From: Trujillonella endophytica
GTDB lineage: Bacteria; Actinomycetota; Actinomycetes; Mycobacteriales; Geodermatophilaceae
Direction of reading: 5' to 3'
DNA: 64,000 nt
NCBI RefSeq assembly: GCF_019799905.1
Contig: NZ_JABGCI010000012.1
Coordinates: 62,001 to 126,000, forward strand
The notes beneath the pieces were generated by a model that had not been told where the DNA came from, did not search any database, and saw only the letters and a program-made list of their open reading frames with translations. This document shows positions 8,401-17,064 of the stretch, one piece after another (positions within the stretch are counted from its first letter, which is position 1; every line of letters starts with the position of its first letter). The position numbers and the translations under genes are program-made.

Positions 8401-9665
8401 GAGCCGATCCCGCCCGATCGCGCCATCTCCCGCGGCACGGTGACCAGCTCGACGTCGAACGCACCGCACACCCTCTGGAGCCGCTCACGCCAATCGTCGT
8501 GCTCCTCCCGGAACTCCGGGACGACGACCGCAGCTCGGCAGGCGGTGTGGTCGAGGTCGAACCGCTCGAACCAGGGCGCGAGGTGGCTGGCTCGGCGGAT
8601 GAACTCGCGGTAGAGGACGGCCTGTGCGACTGCATGCCGGTAGTAGGAGGCCACTCCGGACTGGCCGTCGATCTTGATCTCCAGCGCCCATGGCGTCGCA
8701 CCCTCGCGGAGGAGAGCGTCCAGGTACCTGCCGCTCCGCGACGCCCGCAACCCCCAGCGGGTCGGGAACTGGCTGCCCCAGCTGACCCGTGCCGCCCCCT
8801 CGGTGCGCAGCAGGTCGAGCTCGCCCGCGGACGTCCGGATGGGAACGACGCCACGGAGGATGCGCGACTCGAGCGTGTGCTCCTTGTGCTTGTAATCGCC
8901 GGCCAGCTTCTCGGTCCAGGCGTCGGCGAAGCGGTTGATGGCCGCAACGGCCCGGACGACGGAGGCGTCGTCGTCGGTGACCTCGAGCTCCCCCTCCTCG
9001 ACGACCTCGAGCCAGGCGGTGCGCTCGGGACCTGGTTCCTCCCCTGGTCTGCCGATCCCCAGGCGGCCCGTGCGGGGACCGACCCGCGCGACCTCCAGGC
9101 CCTCCACGCGGAGAGACCACCAGTTCTTCGACGTGAGCATGGGGTAGGCGCGGAAGTCCGGGCGGGGCACACCGGCCAGGATCCGGTCGACCAGCGGCGG
9201 TGGGCGCTGCCCGAGGTCCATCAGATAGCCGAGCCACTCGGTGTACGCGTACCTGTCGTGGTCGTGCAGGTCGTCCACGCCGCCAGGCGCGATGGGCAGC
9301 ACCGTGGCGTCACTGGTCAGCCGCACGAGATGCACCGTCAGGCCGTGCACCTGCGCGGCGAGGGTCCGCAGCGCGCCCTCCGCCTCGCTCTCCGCGTCGT
9401 CACGGACGAGGAAGAGCACGACCTCGTCCGCGGACACCGGGGTCCCACCCACGACAGATCCGCCCTGCAGGTGCAGGTCGACGAGGTCGAGCAGTGCGTT
9501 GACCTGCGTCTTGGTGTCCGACCAGACGGCGGCCGCGCGCTTCCCCTCGTACACGCACCGCACGACGGCGCTGGTGATCCAGTGGACGCGATCGGTGGTG
9601 GGGTCGATCTGCGAGACACCGGGCACCTGCCCGAGCAGGGTCACGACGGCGTTCTCGACAGACAT
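8397..9665 (-). CDS. PD-(D/E)XK nuclease-like protein, unknown family
   Basis: A 422-residue protein beginning at an ATG with GGAGGG upstream. The C-terminal half has the restriction-endonuclease-fold signature: an upstream acidic YLDALLREG, then WALEIKIDGQSG giving the E-x-K, then an amphipathic helix (YYRHAVAQAVLYREFIRRA). The N-terminal half is unassigned. Upstream is an RNase J-like metallo-beta-lactamase gene, 23 bases away, and downstream a small acidic gene with a 4-base overlap. The arrangement suggests a nucleic-acid processing or defence unit. The catalytic reading is inferred from motif order alone. Confidence 0.65.
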   Translation of the reverse strand: MSVENAVVTLLGQVPGVSQIDPTTDRVHWITSAVVRCVYEGKRAAAVWSDTKTQVNALLDLVDLHLQGGSVVGGTPVSADEVVLFLVRDDAESEAEGALRTLAAQVHGLTVHLVRLTSDATVLPIAPGGVDDLHDHDRYAYTEWLGYLMDLGQRPPPLVDRILAGVPRPDFRAYPMLTSKNWWSLRVEGLEVARVGPRTGRLGIGRPGEEPGPERTAWLEVVEEGELEVTDDDASVVRAVAAINRFADAWTEKLAGDYKHKEHTLESRILRGVVPIRTSAGELDLLRTEGAARVSWGSQFPTRWGLRASRSGRYLDALLREGATPWALEIKIDGQSGVASYYRHAVAQAVLYREFIRRASHLAPWFERFDLDHTACRAAVVVPEFREEHDDWRERLQRVCGAFDVELVTVPREMARSGGIGS

Positions 9666-9688
9666 GGTTGCCCTCCGGTCCGGCGCGC

Positions 9689-10969
9689 TCAGACGTCCCA
9701 CCACGTGCCGTCGCACTGGGGGGTCACCGCCGGGAAGTGGCGGGTGTACTCGTGCGCGCCTTCGGTGTGTATCGGCACCACACGCTCGGGGCGGAGGGCA
9801 GCGACGAGACGCTTGAGGTCGCGGAGGGGCGCGTGGCCGGAGGTGTGGTGGTGCACCACCCGTACGCCGTGACCGGCGGCCTGGCCGAGGAGACGCCGTC
9901 CACTCGGCTCCGCGAGGTAGCCGGCCCACAGCGACCAGACGACGACGCCGTCCCGGAGCTGGCCGCCGGCGAGCAGCTCGGGCACCGTGGAGCTGCCCGT
10001 CAGGACGACGTACCGACCTGGCTCGGCGAGCAGCTGCTCGGGGAAGACGCGGAACGCGCGGACGGCGGCGGCGCGGTGGAACTCGCCGCTCTCCTTGACC
10101 AGCACCCGCTGCCGACGCGGGACGAAGACCCCGAGTCGTGGGAAACCCGGCTGCGGGATCGTCGACCGGCCTAGCGCCTGAGCGACGGTCGCGGTGTACA
10201 GGTTGACCAGGAGGATCCGGCCCGACCGGCGCGCGGCCCGGTAGACCGTGACCAGCCGGTCGATGTTCTGCGCCGAGGACACCACCACCGGCAGGCCCGC
10301 CGTCGCCCGGAACGTATCGGCCATCGACGTCTCGATGTCGGCCTCGGCGGGCAGCGGCGCCTCGCCGGTCTCCCCTGCGGCGGCCCGGACGTGCGTGCCC
10401 TCGAGCAGCAGCGTGTCGACGCCCGTCGGGGGCGCGCTCACCAGCCGCTCGAACAGTCGCGCCTTCCGCCCGTGGCCCCGGAGGTCCCCGGTGTAGACGA
10501 GTCGGCGGCCACCGGCGTCGATCACCAGGGCGTACGCGTCGTAGCCGCTGTGGTCGACCAGGTGTGGCGTCACCCTGAACGGCCCCAGCTGCAGGGGTTC
10601 CCGGTCCCGGAGGTACCCGGTCGGTCGCAGCTCGGGGACCAGCGGCGAAAAGAAGCGCGCCGCCGACACGAGAGCAGCGGCCTCCCGGCCGGTGTGGACC
10701 GGCACGCTCGGGTGGACCTGGTCGATGAGTCCGTAGTGGTCCAGGTGCGGGTGCGACACGAGGACGCCGCGCAGCGACGAGTCACCGCCGTCGGCGAGCC
10801 CGGGCACGGCCGGCAGCGGCACGTGCACTCCCGGCCCCGCCGACAGCGGCTTGCCCACGTCGAGCACGATGCGCTCTCCGCCGGACTCGACCTCAACGCA
10901 GGAGCCACCGATCTCGTGCGCGCCGCGGTGGATGCGGACGCGCAGCCCCGGGCCGGTCAGTCGTCGCAC
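9689..10969 (-). CDS. MBL-fold metallo-hydrolase, RNase J/CPSF-like
   Basis: About 426 residues of a metallo-beta-lactamase-fold hydrolase. SHPHLDHYG is the HxHxDH metal site (about residue 75), VYTGDLRGHG the bridging Asp region, SGHAPLRDL and VPIHTEG the C-terminal histidines. This combination with the inserted domain is like RNase J and CPSF-type nucleases, suggesting RNA or DNA hydrolysis. The GTG at 10969 is the best start (AGAGG just before it), overlapping the end of the preceding gene; a start slightly further in is possible. It is followed by the PD-(D/E)XK-like gene. Confidence 0.8.
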   Translation of the reverse strand: MRRLTGPGLRVRIHRGAHEIGGSCVEVESGGERIVLDVGKPLSAGPGVHVPLPAVPGLADGGDSSLRGVLVSHPHLDHYGLIDQVHPSVPVHTGREAAALVSAARFFSPLVPELRPTGYLRDREPLQLGPFRVTPHLVDHSGYDAYALVIDAGGRRLVYTGDLRGHGRKARLFERLVSAPPTGVDTLLLEGTHVRAAAGETGEAPLPAEADIETSMADTFRATAGLPVVVSSAQNIDRLVTVYRAARRSGRILLVNLYTATVAQALGRSTIPQPGFPRLGVFVPRRQRVLVKESGEFHRAAAVRAFRVFPEQLLAEPGRYVVLTGSSTVPELLAGGQLRDGVVVWSLWAGYLAEPSGRRLLGQAAGHGVRVVHHHTSGHAPLRDLKRLVAALRPERVVPIHTEGAHEYTRHFPAVTPQCDGTWWDV

Positions 10970-11441
10970 CTCTCGCAACTGCCGTTGAGGGACCGCGTGA
11001 TGAAGTGCTTCTCGCAGGTCTCGCCCCACGCAGCCCGGACCGGCGCTCCCCGCCTCCGCCACCGCGGTAGCCGGGGAGCTCGACGAACTCGTCGGCCGAC
11101 GGGTTGACGTAGGTCCGGCCGCTCCAGGCGACCGCGCGGCCGCCACGTCCGAGCGCGATGTACGAGCCGCTGTTCACGATCCAGACCTGGTCGTGCTCCA
11201 CGTCGGCGAGGAGCCGACTGATCTGCGCCCAGTCGCTGCGGGCTGCGCCGAACTCGGGCAGCGCCTCCGCAACCGAGTCGAAGTACCGGCGTCCCTCGCC
11301 CCGGAGCTCACGGTCGCACAGGGTGCAGACCTCTCCGTCGCTGGCCTGGACGACGTCCTTGCCGACGAGATGCGGGCAGCTGGGGATATGCAGACGGCCC
11401 CCGGTCCCGGTCCGGTACAGCGGCACGACCTCCGTGCTCAT
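10957..11441 (-). pseudogene. Zinc-binding protein with apparent frameshift
   Basis: From the ATG at 11441 the protein starts MSTEVVPLYRTGTGGRLHI and has a zinc-type CPHL...CTLC pattern. In this frame it degrades after ELPGYRGGGGG into an arginine/serine-rich run. Adding one G in the G-run near 11060 gives a natural ending, WGETCEKHFITRSLNGSCER, with a C...CxxC pair and a stop at 10957 that overlaps the next gene's start. So the intact gene would be ~160 residues with two zinc sites and would be translationally coupled to the MBL gene. This is either a one-base assembly error or a recent mutation. Confidence 0.6.
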
Positions 11442-11638
11442 GCGATCACCCCCGTGATGACGTGGGACGAGCATCCCGGAGTGGTCTGACGGTTCCGACC
11501 CTCTTCGGAGGGGCCTCGCGGAGGATCGCCCGATCGGATGAGGGCGCCCACCGGCGGGCATCGGACCGCTGCCCCGGAGTGGGGACGCCGTCGGCGCGTC
11601 GGCGTGGCGGACGCGGAATCGGGGCGATCCTCGACTGC

Positions 11639-12583
11639 GTGACCGTCATCCACGAGACCTACCTGCCGTACACCGCCGAGGAGCTGGGCCGACACTTCGT
11701 CCAGGTCTCCGGCAGCGGCGCCCCCGACCGGCACACGCGCTACTACCTGTCCAGCAGGGAGGCGGCCGGCCGGCTGGCACGGCGGGCGGCACAGCTCGGC
11801 GGTATGGACGCATCGCGGCGCCGTGCACTCGAGACCTACGGCAACCAGATGCAGAAGGACGAGCGCTTCTGGGTGGCCGCCGCGCTCATGGGTCTCTACT
11901 GGTCCGGGGACCGGGTCGGCGCGTTCGCCCGGCTGTTCGCCCGCGGGCTGCCCGCCGGCCCGGGCGACGGGACCTCGTGGGACGCGCTGCTCGGGTCCGC
12001 CGATGACCTGGAGCTCTACTTCGAGGTCAACCTGCCCGCGCCGTCGTCCTACCGGGAGTGGCTGCGCGCCCACGCCGACGAGGCCGTGGTCATGCCCTCG
12101 ATGCGGCAGGCCCTGGCCGGCCGCGCCGGGGTCCGCGCCGAGGGGCAGACCAAGGCTGACGCCGTCCTGATCTCGCGGACCACGGGGTTTGCTGCGGTGT
12201 TCGAGGCCAAGGTGCTCTCCGACATCTCCACGCACACCACCTACGACGCCCGGCGCAACCAGCTGGCCCGGAACGTCGACGTGCTCCTGGACCGCCACCC
12301 GAAGCTCACCGGGTCGCTCGCCGCCCGGGATCCCGAGCGCTCGTTCCTCTTCCTGCTGACGCCGGAGCAGTTCCGGAGCAACCCTGAGACGCGGCTCTAC
12401 GGCACGTTGCTCCCCCGCTACCGGGCCGAGCCCGCGCTCCTGCACCGCCACCTGCCGCACCGCGACGCCACCCAGGTGGCCGGCGCCAGTCGTCGCCTCG
12501 GCTGGCTGAGCTGGGAGGACTGCGTCGCCGTGGTCCCGGATGCCTGCCCGTGGCTGAGCCCGCGGGTGCCAGACGCGCAGTAG
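11639..12583 (+). CDS. Restriction-endonuclease-like protein of unknown family
   Basis: A 314-residue protein from the GTG at 11639. It has a PD-(D/E)XK-like signature: KADAVLISRTTGFAAVFEAK gives a conserved Asp, a short beta-hairpin and an E-x-K, followed by a helix with Arg/Asn residues (YDARRNQLARNVDVLL) typical of the recognition helix. The N-terminal part is helical and unassigned. It stands alone on the plus strand, divergent from the zinc-protein/MBL operon. It may be a nuclease or a nuclease-fold binding protein; the family is not recognised. Confidence 0.65.
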   Translation: MTVIHETYLPYTAEELGRHFVQVSGSGAPDRHTRYYLSSREAAGRLARRAAQLGGMDASRRRALETYGNQMQKDERFWVAAALMGLYWSGDRVGAFARLFARGLPAGPGDGTSWDALLGSADDLELYFEVNLPAPSSYREWLRAHADEAVVMPSMRQALAGRAGVRAEGQTKADAVLISRTTGFAAVFEAKVLSDISTHTTYDARRNQLARNVDVLLDRHPKLTGSLAARDPERSFLFLLTPEQFRSNPETRLYGTLLPRYRAEPALLHRHLPHRDATQVAGASRRLGWLSWEDCVAVVPDACPWLSPRVPDAQ

Positions 12584-12684
12584 GTCCGCGGTAGATCCGC
12601 GTCACCGAAGCTAACGCCGTCGGACATGACCCCATGACCGGCGGGCCCAGCCGGACAGACGGCCCGCCTGTCGAGGCGTTCGGC

Positions 12685-12870
12685 TCAGCCCTGTTTGGGG
12701 TCCTGGGCGGCCGACGGCGCGGGAGGAGCAGGGCGGGGCCGGTCCCGGAAGCCGGGGTCGAAGCGCTGGGTGGCCTCAGGCTCCTGGGTCTCGTCGTCGT
12801 CCTCGGCCGCGTGCTTACCGGGCCGCGGCATCTTGAACTCGGCCGTCTCGTCGTTCAGGTGCCTCGCCAC
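12685..12870 (-). CDS. Small paralogous protein B (61 aa, DETAEF motif)
   Basis: A 61-residue protein from a GTG preceded by GGGGGAGGA. It is a paralogue of the 54-residue protein at 7170-7334 and shares the DETAEF motif, a Pro-Gly-Lys/Arg-His turn, an acidic DDDE patch and an RFDPGFR motif. The C-terminal half is proline-rich and variable (RPAPPAPSAAQ). Function unknown. Conservation between copies is strongest in the first 40 residues, which suggests a short binding motif. Confidence 0.7.
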   Translation of the reverse strand: MARHLNDETAEFKMPRPGKHAAEDDDETQEPEATQRFDPGFRDRPRPAPPAPSAAQDPKQG

Positions 12871-12964
12871 GATGGGTCCTCCCCCTGCTCGTCTGTGCCC
12901 AGCGTACGGAGCCCCAGCCTCACGTGACGGCCGGCACCGGTCATCGAGCCCGCCGCTGCAGCGG

Positions 12965-13642
12965 TCAGGTGAGCCCGGGGCAGCCGTTCTCCAGGTGGAC
13001 AGGCCGGTGACGCATCCAGACGACGACGTCGAGGACGCGCAGCAGCGAGACTCGATCGGGGACTCCGGCTGCCTCGCGAGCCGCCAGCAGCCCATCGAGC
13101 AACCGAGGATCGCCGCCCGAAAGGGCTCCGAGCAGCCAGCTCACCTGCTCATCGAGACGCCCGTACGCACACCGGGCGATCCGGTCGTGGACCGGCAGCA
13201 GGCGCGGCCGCTTGCGCGCCAGCAGCGTGCCGGTACTGAACCAGCTCATGCCGTGGGGTCCTTCGAGGAGGTCCAGCGCCACCCTCGCCGGCGACACCGT
13301 GGTGAAGAAATCCGCGGCGGACGGGGCCTCCATCGCCGCGTCGGGCGGTATGTCCCGGAGCAGCCGGGCGATGTCCTTCCCGAGGTCGCCCTCGAGGAGT
13401 TGCAGAGCCACGTCACCGGGGACACCAGCCCCTAGGAGTGTCACCGCCACCAGGTCGTCGTACGTGATCCGGTTCGCCGCCTCGGGGCGGTCACCGCCAC
13501 CACCGACGAAGTCGAAGCGACTGCCCGGAAACCGAGGCGGAGTACCGGGAATGCGAGCCGGCTCGAAGTAGGCCCTCAGGTCGTCGATCGCCTCCGGTGA
13601 GTCGACGAGTCGGAGGAGTCGAGCCAGAGGCACCGGGGGCAC
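12965..13642 (-). CDS. DUF6308-like protein
   Basis: A 225-residue protein whose pattern (an N-terminal FEPARIPGTPPRFPGSRFD stretch, then YDDLVAVTLLG, and a C-terminal basic Arg helix before LLPVHDRIARCAYG) resembles the actinobacterial DUF6308 family, which has no assigned function. This is a recognition from memory of the pattern and should be checked by profile search. It is monocistronic and divergent from the DUF6642 gene. Confidence 0.6.
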   Translation of the reverse strand: MPPVPLARLLRLVDSPEAIDDLRAYFEPARIPGTPPRFPGSRFDFVGGGGDRPEAANRITYDDLVAVTLLGAGVPGDVALQLLEGDLGKDIARLLRDIPPDAAMEAPSAADFFTTVSPARVALDLLEGPHGMSWFSTGTLLARKRPRLLPVHDRIARCAYGRLDEQVSWLLGALSGGDPRLLDGLLAAREAAGVPDRVSLLRVLDVVVWMRHRPVHLENGCPGLT

Positions 13643-13804
13643 GGACGGACCCTCCCACCGGGGTCGGACAAGTCAGCCCGGGGGACCCGGCGTCAGCACC
13701 CGTCACGCAACCACGGTGATCCCACCTGCACCGCCGGCCACTCCCGGTCGCGGTTGCCGCGCCGCCTCCTGCGGACGACGTTCTGTGCTGCGCATCCTCA
13801 TGTC

Positions 13805-14410
13805 ATGGCGACAAAGGGGATCTTCTGCCTCGAAGGCGACTGGGAGGACCGGCTGACAGACCGGCTCAGCGTCCGCCCGGGCCTCGACATGCTGATGGCG
13901 ATGCGCGGTGGCCGGCTGATCCACCGCAACGCGGCGACGAAGGAAGAGTTCGCGCACTACTTCGGCAAGTGGGCCATGCGGCGCTACAACGCCTTCCCGC
14001 TCGCATACCTCGCCTACCACGGCCACCGAGGCGGCATCGATCTCGGAGGCGGCGACATGACCCTCGACGAGATCGCCGACCTGGCTCCCGGCCGCTTGAC
14101 CGACCGGGTCGTCTACTTCGGCTCGTGCGAGACGCTCGCCGCGGCCGACGACGACCTGCTCGCCTTCGTCGAGAAGACGGGCGCCACGGCGGCGATCGGC
14201 TACACGCGCCAGGTCGATTGGGAGGAGTCCGCGGCTTTCGACTTCACCCTGCTGCCCGCCGTCCTGGAAAGCATCGACATGCGCAAGCTGCACGCTCGGC
14301 TGGCCAAGCGTCATCCGTACTTCGTCGACGGGCTGGGCCTGCGCATCGCGACCGCGACGTGGGTCTCCCCGCGTCGACGTGCGAGCACGCAGCAGCCGGC
14401 CGCCAGCTGA
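13805..14410 (+). CDS. DUF6642 protein, caspase/CHAT-like
   Basis: A 201-residue protein starting MATKGIFCLEGDW, which resembles the DUF6642 family. The centre has a candidate cysteine-peptidase arrangement: LAYLAYHGHRGGIDL (histidines 72 and 74 after a hydrophobic strand) followed about 30 residues later by VVYFGSCETL (Cys108 after a strand), the order and spacing of a caspase/CHAT His-Cys dyad. Such proteases often act as defence or cell-death effectors when paired with sensors. There is no obvious partner, so the role remains open. Confidence 0.65.
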   Translation: MATKGIFCLEGDWEDRLTDRLSVRPGLDMLMAMRGGRLIHRNAATKEEFAHYFGKWAMRRYNAFPLAYLAYHGHRGGIDLGGGDMTLDEIADLAPGRLTDRVVYFGSCETLAAADDDLLAFVEKTGATAAIGYTRQVDWEESAAFDFTLLPAVLESIDMRKLHARLAKRHPYFVDGLGLRIATATWVSPRRRASTQQPAAS

Positions 14411-14429
14411 CCGCCGCAGCGAGCTCAGG

Positions 14430-15248
14430 TCACGAGCGCTTCTTGGCCTCGAGCCAGGCGGACAACGAGAGCCTGCCTGCATCGGAACCGGTCGCCCTCT
14501 CGAAAAGCAGACATTCGACCTTCTCGGCGTCGATGCCGGGATACCGCGCGCTTATGCGAATGACGGCCGCGTCCACGTCCGCCAGGTAACCCGGATAGTC
14601 GCGCCACCATGCGCGACTGCTGACGCCGGACCCCCGGTGTATGTCAGTGAGGTAGTCGACGACTCGCTTGTCGAGGATGAGGCCACGCCGACAGGTCGGC
14701 GCAGCGAGCGAGACGGTCCAGAACCACTTCGTGAAGAACGAGACGCCGCATCCCCTCACGCGGAAGGCATGGAAGGCCTCGGTGATCCGGCTGGTTCGCA
14801 CGAGCTCTGCGGTGTCGCGCAACACGTCGACGAGCCGCCCGTCCGTGAGCCCTTGGGCGGTGCGCCACGGTCCCCGGCCGTTGCTCGTCCCGGCGCCCCA
14901 GATCATGGTGGCGACCCACAGGCGGACAAGTGCGTCGCCGTCGTCCAGCCGCCGGGAGTACTCCAGCAGATCCGCCCTCGCGATGCGCGCGTCTGCCCTC
15001 CCGTTCGCCCCGGGTACCAGGTCGTCGAGGACGGCGACCGCGACGGAATGGCGCCTTTCGTCGCCGGGTCGGCAGTAGGACTTCGGGCGGTGCGAACCCC
15101 CATCCTGGAGCCATGGCCGCCATGTAGAAGTCCGGACGTTCACCGGCCGGATGAGCGGGTCCGGCCCGGTCAACCACTGCTCGTGGCCGGCGCACTCATC
15201 GATGTACTCGGTGATGTTGTCGCCGATCAGCTGCGCAGATGAAGTCAC
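14430..15248 (-). CDS. 8-oxoguanine DNA glycosylase (OGG)-fold protein
   Basis: A 272-residue protein similar to the bacterial OGG-fold family: a helix-hairpin-helix type region with VRLWVATMIWGAGTSNGRG, then RITEAFHAFRVRG and FFTKWFWTV, and a C-terminal helix. The family includes base-excision glycosylases, but a typical catalytic Lys/Asp pair is not obvious to me here. Its GTG overlaps the stop of the NERD helicase (GTGA), so the two are translated together. Confidence 0.6.
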   Translation of the reverse strand: MTSSAQLIGDNITEYIDECAGHEQWLTGPDPLIRPVNVRTSTWRPWLQDGGSHRPKSYCRPGDERRHSVAVAVLDDLVPGANGRADARIARADLLEYSRRLDDGDALVRLWVATMIWGAGTSNGRGPWRTAQGLTDGRLVDVLRDTAELVRTSRITEAFHAFRVRGCGVSFFTKWFWTVSLAAPTCRRGLILDKRVVDYLTDIHRGSGVSSRAWWRDYPGYLADVDAAVIRISARYPGIDAEKVECLLFERATGSDAGRLSLSAWLEAKKRS

Positions 15249-16888
15249 GTCTTCGCTCCCGTCATGCGACGGGCGACGGCCTCTCCGCCCACGCGCCGGA
15301 TCAGGTCGAGGTCGCCACAGACGACCAGCAGGTCACGAGCGCGCGAAAGACCGACGTAGAGCATCTCCCGCGCCCGCGCCTCGTCCCGGAACCCGTTGAT
15401 GGCAAGCACGACGGCCGGACGCTCGAGGCCCTTGAAGCCGAGGACATGGCCGTAGAAGAGGTCGTCGTCCTCCCAGTAGGTGGCCCAGTAGGCGTCCTGG
15501 CCCTCCGCCTGCCGTTCGGCCTGGACCGGGTGTCGGCGGTGCGTCGTTAGCAGGGCGACCGACTGCGGCGGCCATCCCTCGTCGAGCAGGGCCTCGGCAA
15601 CGTCGTCGGCGGCATCGATGGCGTCCTCGGGCGCGGCGGAGACGAACCGGACCGGCACCCCCGACCGTCCGCGGACCTTCATCCGTTCCGGCGCGAGGCT
15701 GGAGAACGTCCCGGCGATCTGCTTGGTGTTCCGCAGGTTCTCCGTCAGCGGGATCGGCAGGAGGTCGACGGTCGGACGTCCCTGCCGGGCGAAGATGCGC
15801 TGGCCCTCGTCGGAGAAGACGTAGAGCGATCCCCGGGCGGGGTCGCGCAAAGCCGCGAGGACGGCGTCCCACCAGCTCTGTGCGAAGTCCTGCCCCTCGT
15901 CGATGACGATGGCGTCGAACTTGAGCTCGTCCGAGAGCTCCGCGGCGAGCGACACCATGCGCGAGGGCAGGAACTCCTCCCAGTACGCGCTGTCGTCATC
16001 CGAGCCGGCGGGCACACCCCACCCGATGCCGAGGTAGTGGAACGTGCCGACGTAGTCCGGTCGCTGCCGCTTCGGCAGCTCCTCGACACGCCGCTTCAGG
16101 AACTCCGCCAGGCCGCGGGAGTAGCACATGAGCGCCACCCGCTGCCCGTCCGCGGCCAGCCTGCGGGCCTTCTCCACCGCCAGCCAGGTCTTGCCCGACC
16201 CGGCGCCGCCCTGGATCTCGACCCGTGGGTATGCGCTCAGGTAGTCGAGGACCCTGGCCTGATCCCGGGTCAGGAGGTCGCAGGCCGCCTCGCGCTCGGC
16301 GAGCTCGGCCAGCAGGTGTTGCTGCGGGATGGCGGCGCCGGCGAGGCAGTCGACGAGGTCCTCGATGTCCTGCGCGGTCGGGGGGTCCGGCTCGTCCCGC
16401 ACCGTCTGCAGCGCCGTGCGGATCCGCGCGGCCGCGTGTGGCACGTCAGCGACGTCGATCGCCATCCAGCGCGCCAGCCCGGGGGCTCTGAAGGCGTCGG
16501 GCAGCGTGGTCGCGGGCAGTGCGACCAGGTGCGCGGTACGCGGCCGCCCGGCCGACCAACGCGGGTGGTCGGCCAGGTATTCACACAGCAGGTACTTGCA
16601 CGCGACGGCCTGGTCGACGGGGTGGATGACGCGGTCGACGCCGTCGACCCGCTGCAACCACTCCCCCCGGTCCAGCGAGACGCTTCCGCCCTTGACCTCG
16701 ACGACGGCGATGCCGACGCCGGGCCAGGCGACGACGATGTCGGCCTCGCGGTCCTGCGAGCGGTCGCTGAATCGCATGTTGCAGAACAGCGCGGCGTCGT
16801 CGGGCAGCTGGTCCTGCAGCGTCGCGACGAACCGCCGCTCGGCGTGGGACCCGAACTGCGGGTCGTCCGGGAAGAGGCGTGCGGTCAC
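15245..16888 (-). CDS. NERD domain and superfamily 1 helicase
   Basis: About 547 residues. The N-terminal 150 residues form a NERD nuclease-related domain (DREADIVVAWPGVGIAVVEV with the D...ExK arrangement), followed by a UvrD-like helicase: Walker A QGGAGSGKTWLA near residue 229, Walker B VIDEGQDF, and motif VI-like YVGLSRARDLLVV. Such fusions process DNA ends in repair or defence. The GTG at 16888 was chosen for a natural N-terminus; no strong ribosome site is visible. It is coupled to the OGG-fold gene. Confidence 0.88.
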   Translation of the reverse strand: MTARLFPDDPQFGSHAERRFVATLQDQLPDDAALFCNMRFSDRSQDREADIVVAWPGVGIAVVEVKGGSVSLDRGEWLQRVDGVDRVIHPVDQAVACKYLLCEYLADHPRWSAGRPRTAHLVALPATTLPDAFRAPGLARWMAIDVADVPHAAARIRTALQTVRDEPDPPTAQDIEDLVDCLAGAAIPQQHLLAELAEREAACDLLTRDQARVLDYLSAYPRVEIQGGAGSGKTWLAVEKARRLAADGQRVALMCYSRGLAEFLKRRVEELPKRQRPDYVGTFHYLGIGWGVPAGSDDDSAYWEEFLPSRMVSLAAELSDELKFDAIVIDEGQDFAQSWWDAVLAALRDPARGSLYVFSDEGQRIFARQGRPTVDLLPIPLTENLRNTKQIAGTFSSLAPERMKVRGRSGVPVRFVSAAPEDAIDAADDVAEALLDEGWPPQSVALLTTHRRHPVQAERQAEGQDAYWATYWEDDDLFYGHVLGFKGLERPAVVLAINGFRDEARAREMLYVGLSRARDLLVVCGDLDLIRRVGGEAVARRMTGAKT

Positions 16889-17064
16889 GCGGGGGTCCGA
16901 CGGGACAACCGCGGGGTCTCCACGTCGACGACTGCGACCGTCACGACGGCTCCTTCGCGTTCGCGACCGCGCCCCTCCGCGGCCGACCGGTTCGGACCAT
17001 GGCACGGGCGGCCGGAGAACCCGGGCGTTTCGGTTCGTCGGCGGCCGCAGCCGTCACATGGGCC

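Noticed and set aside
15245..16888. Upstream start near 17005 for the NERD helicase
   Set aside because: The extra N-terminal ~39 residues are arginine/serine-rich with no family likeness; the GTG at 16888 gives a normal start.
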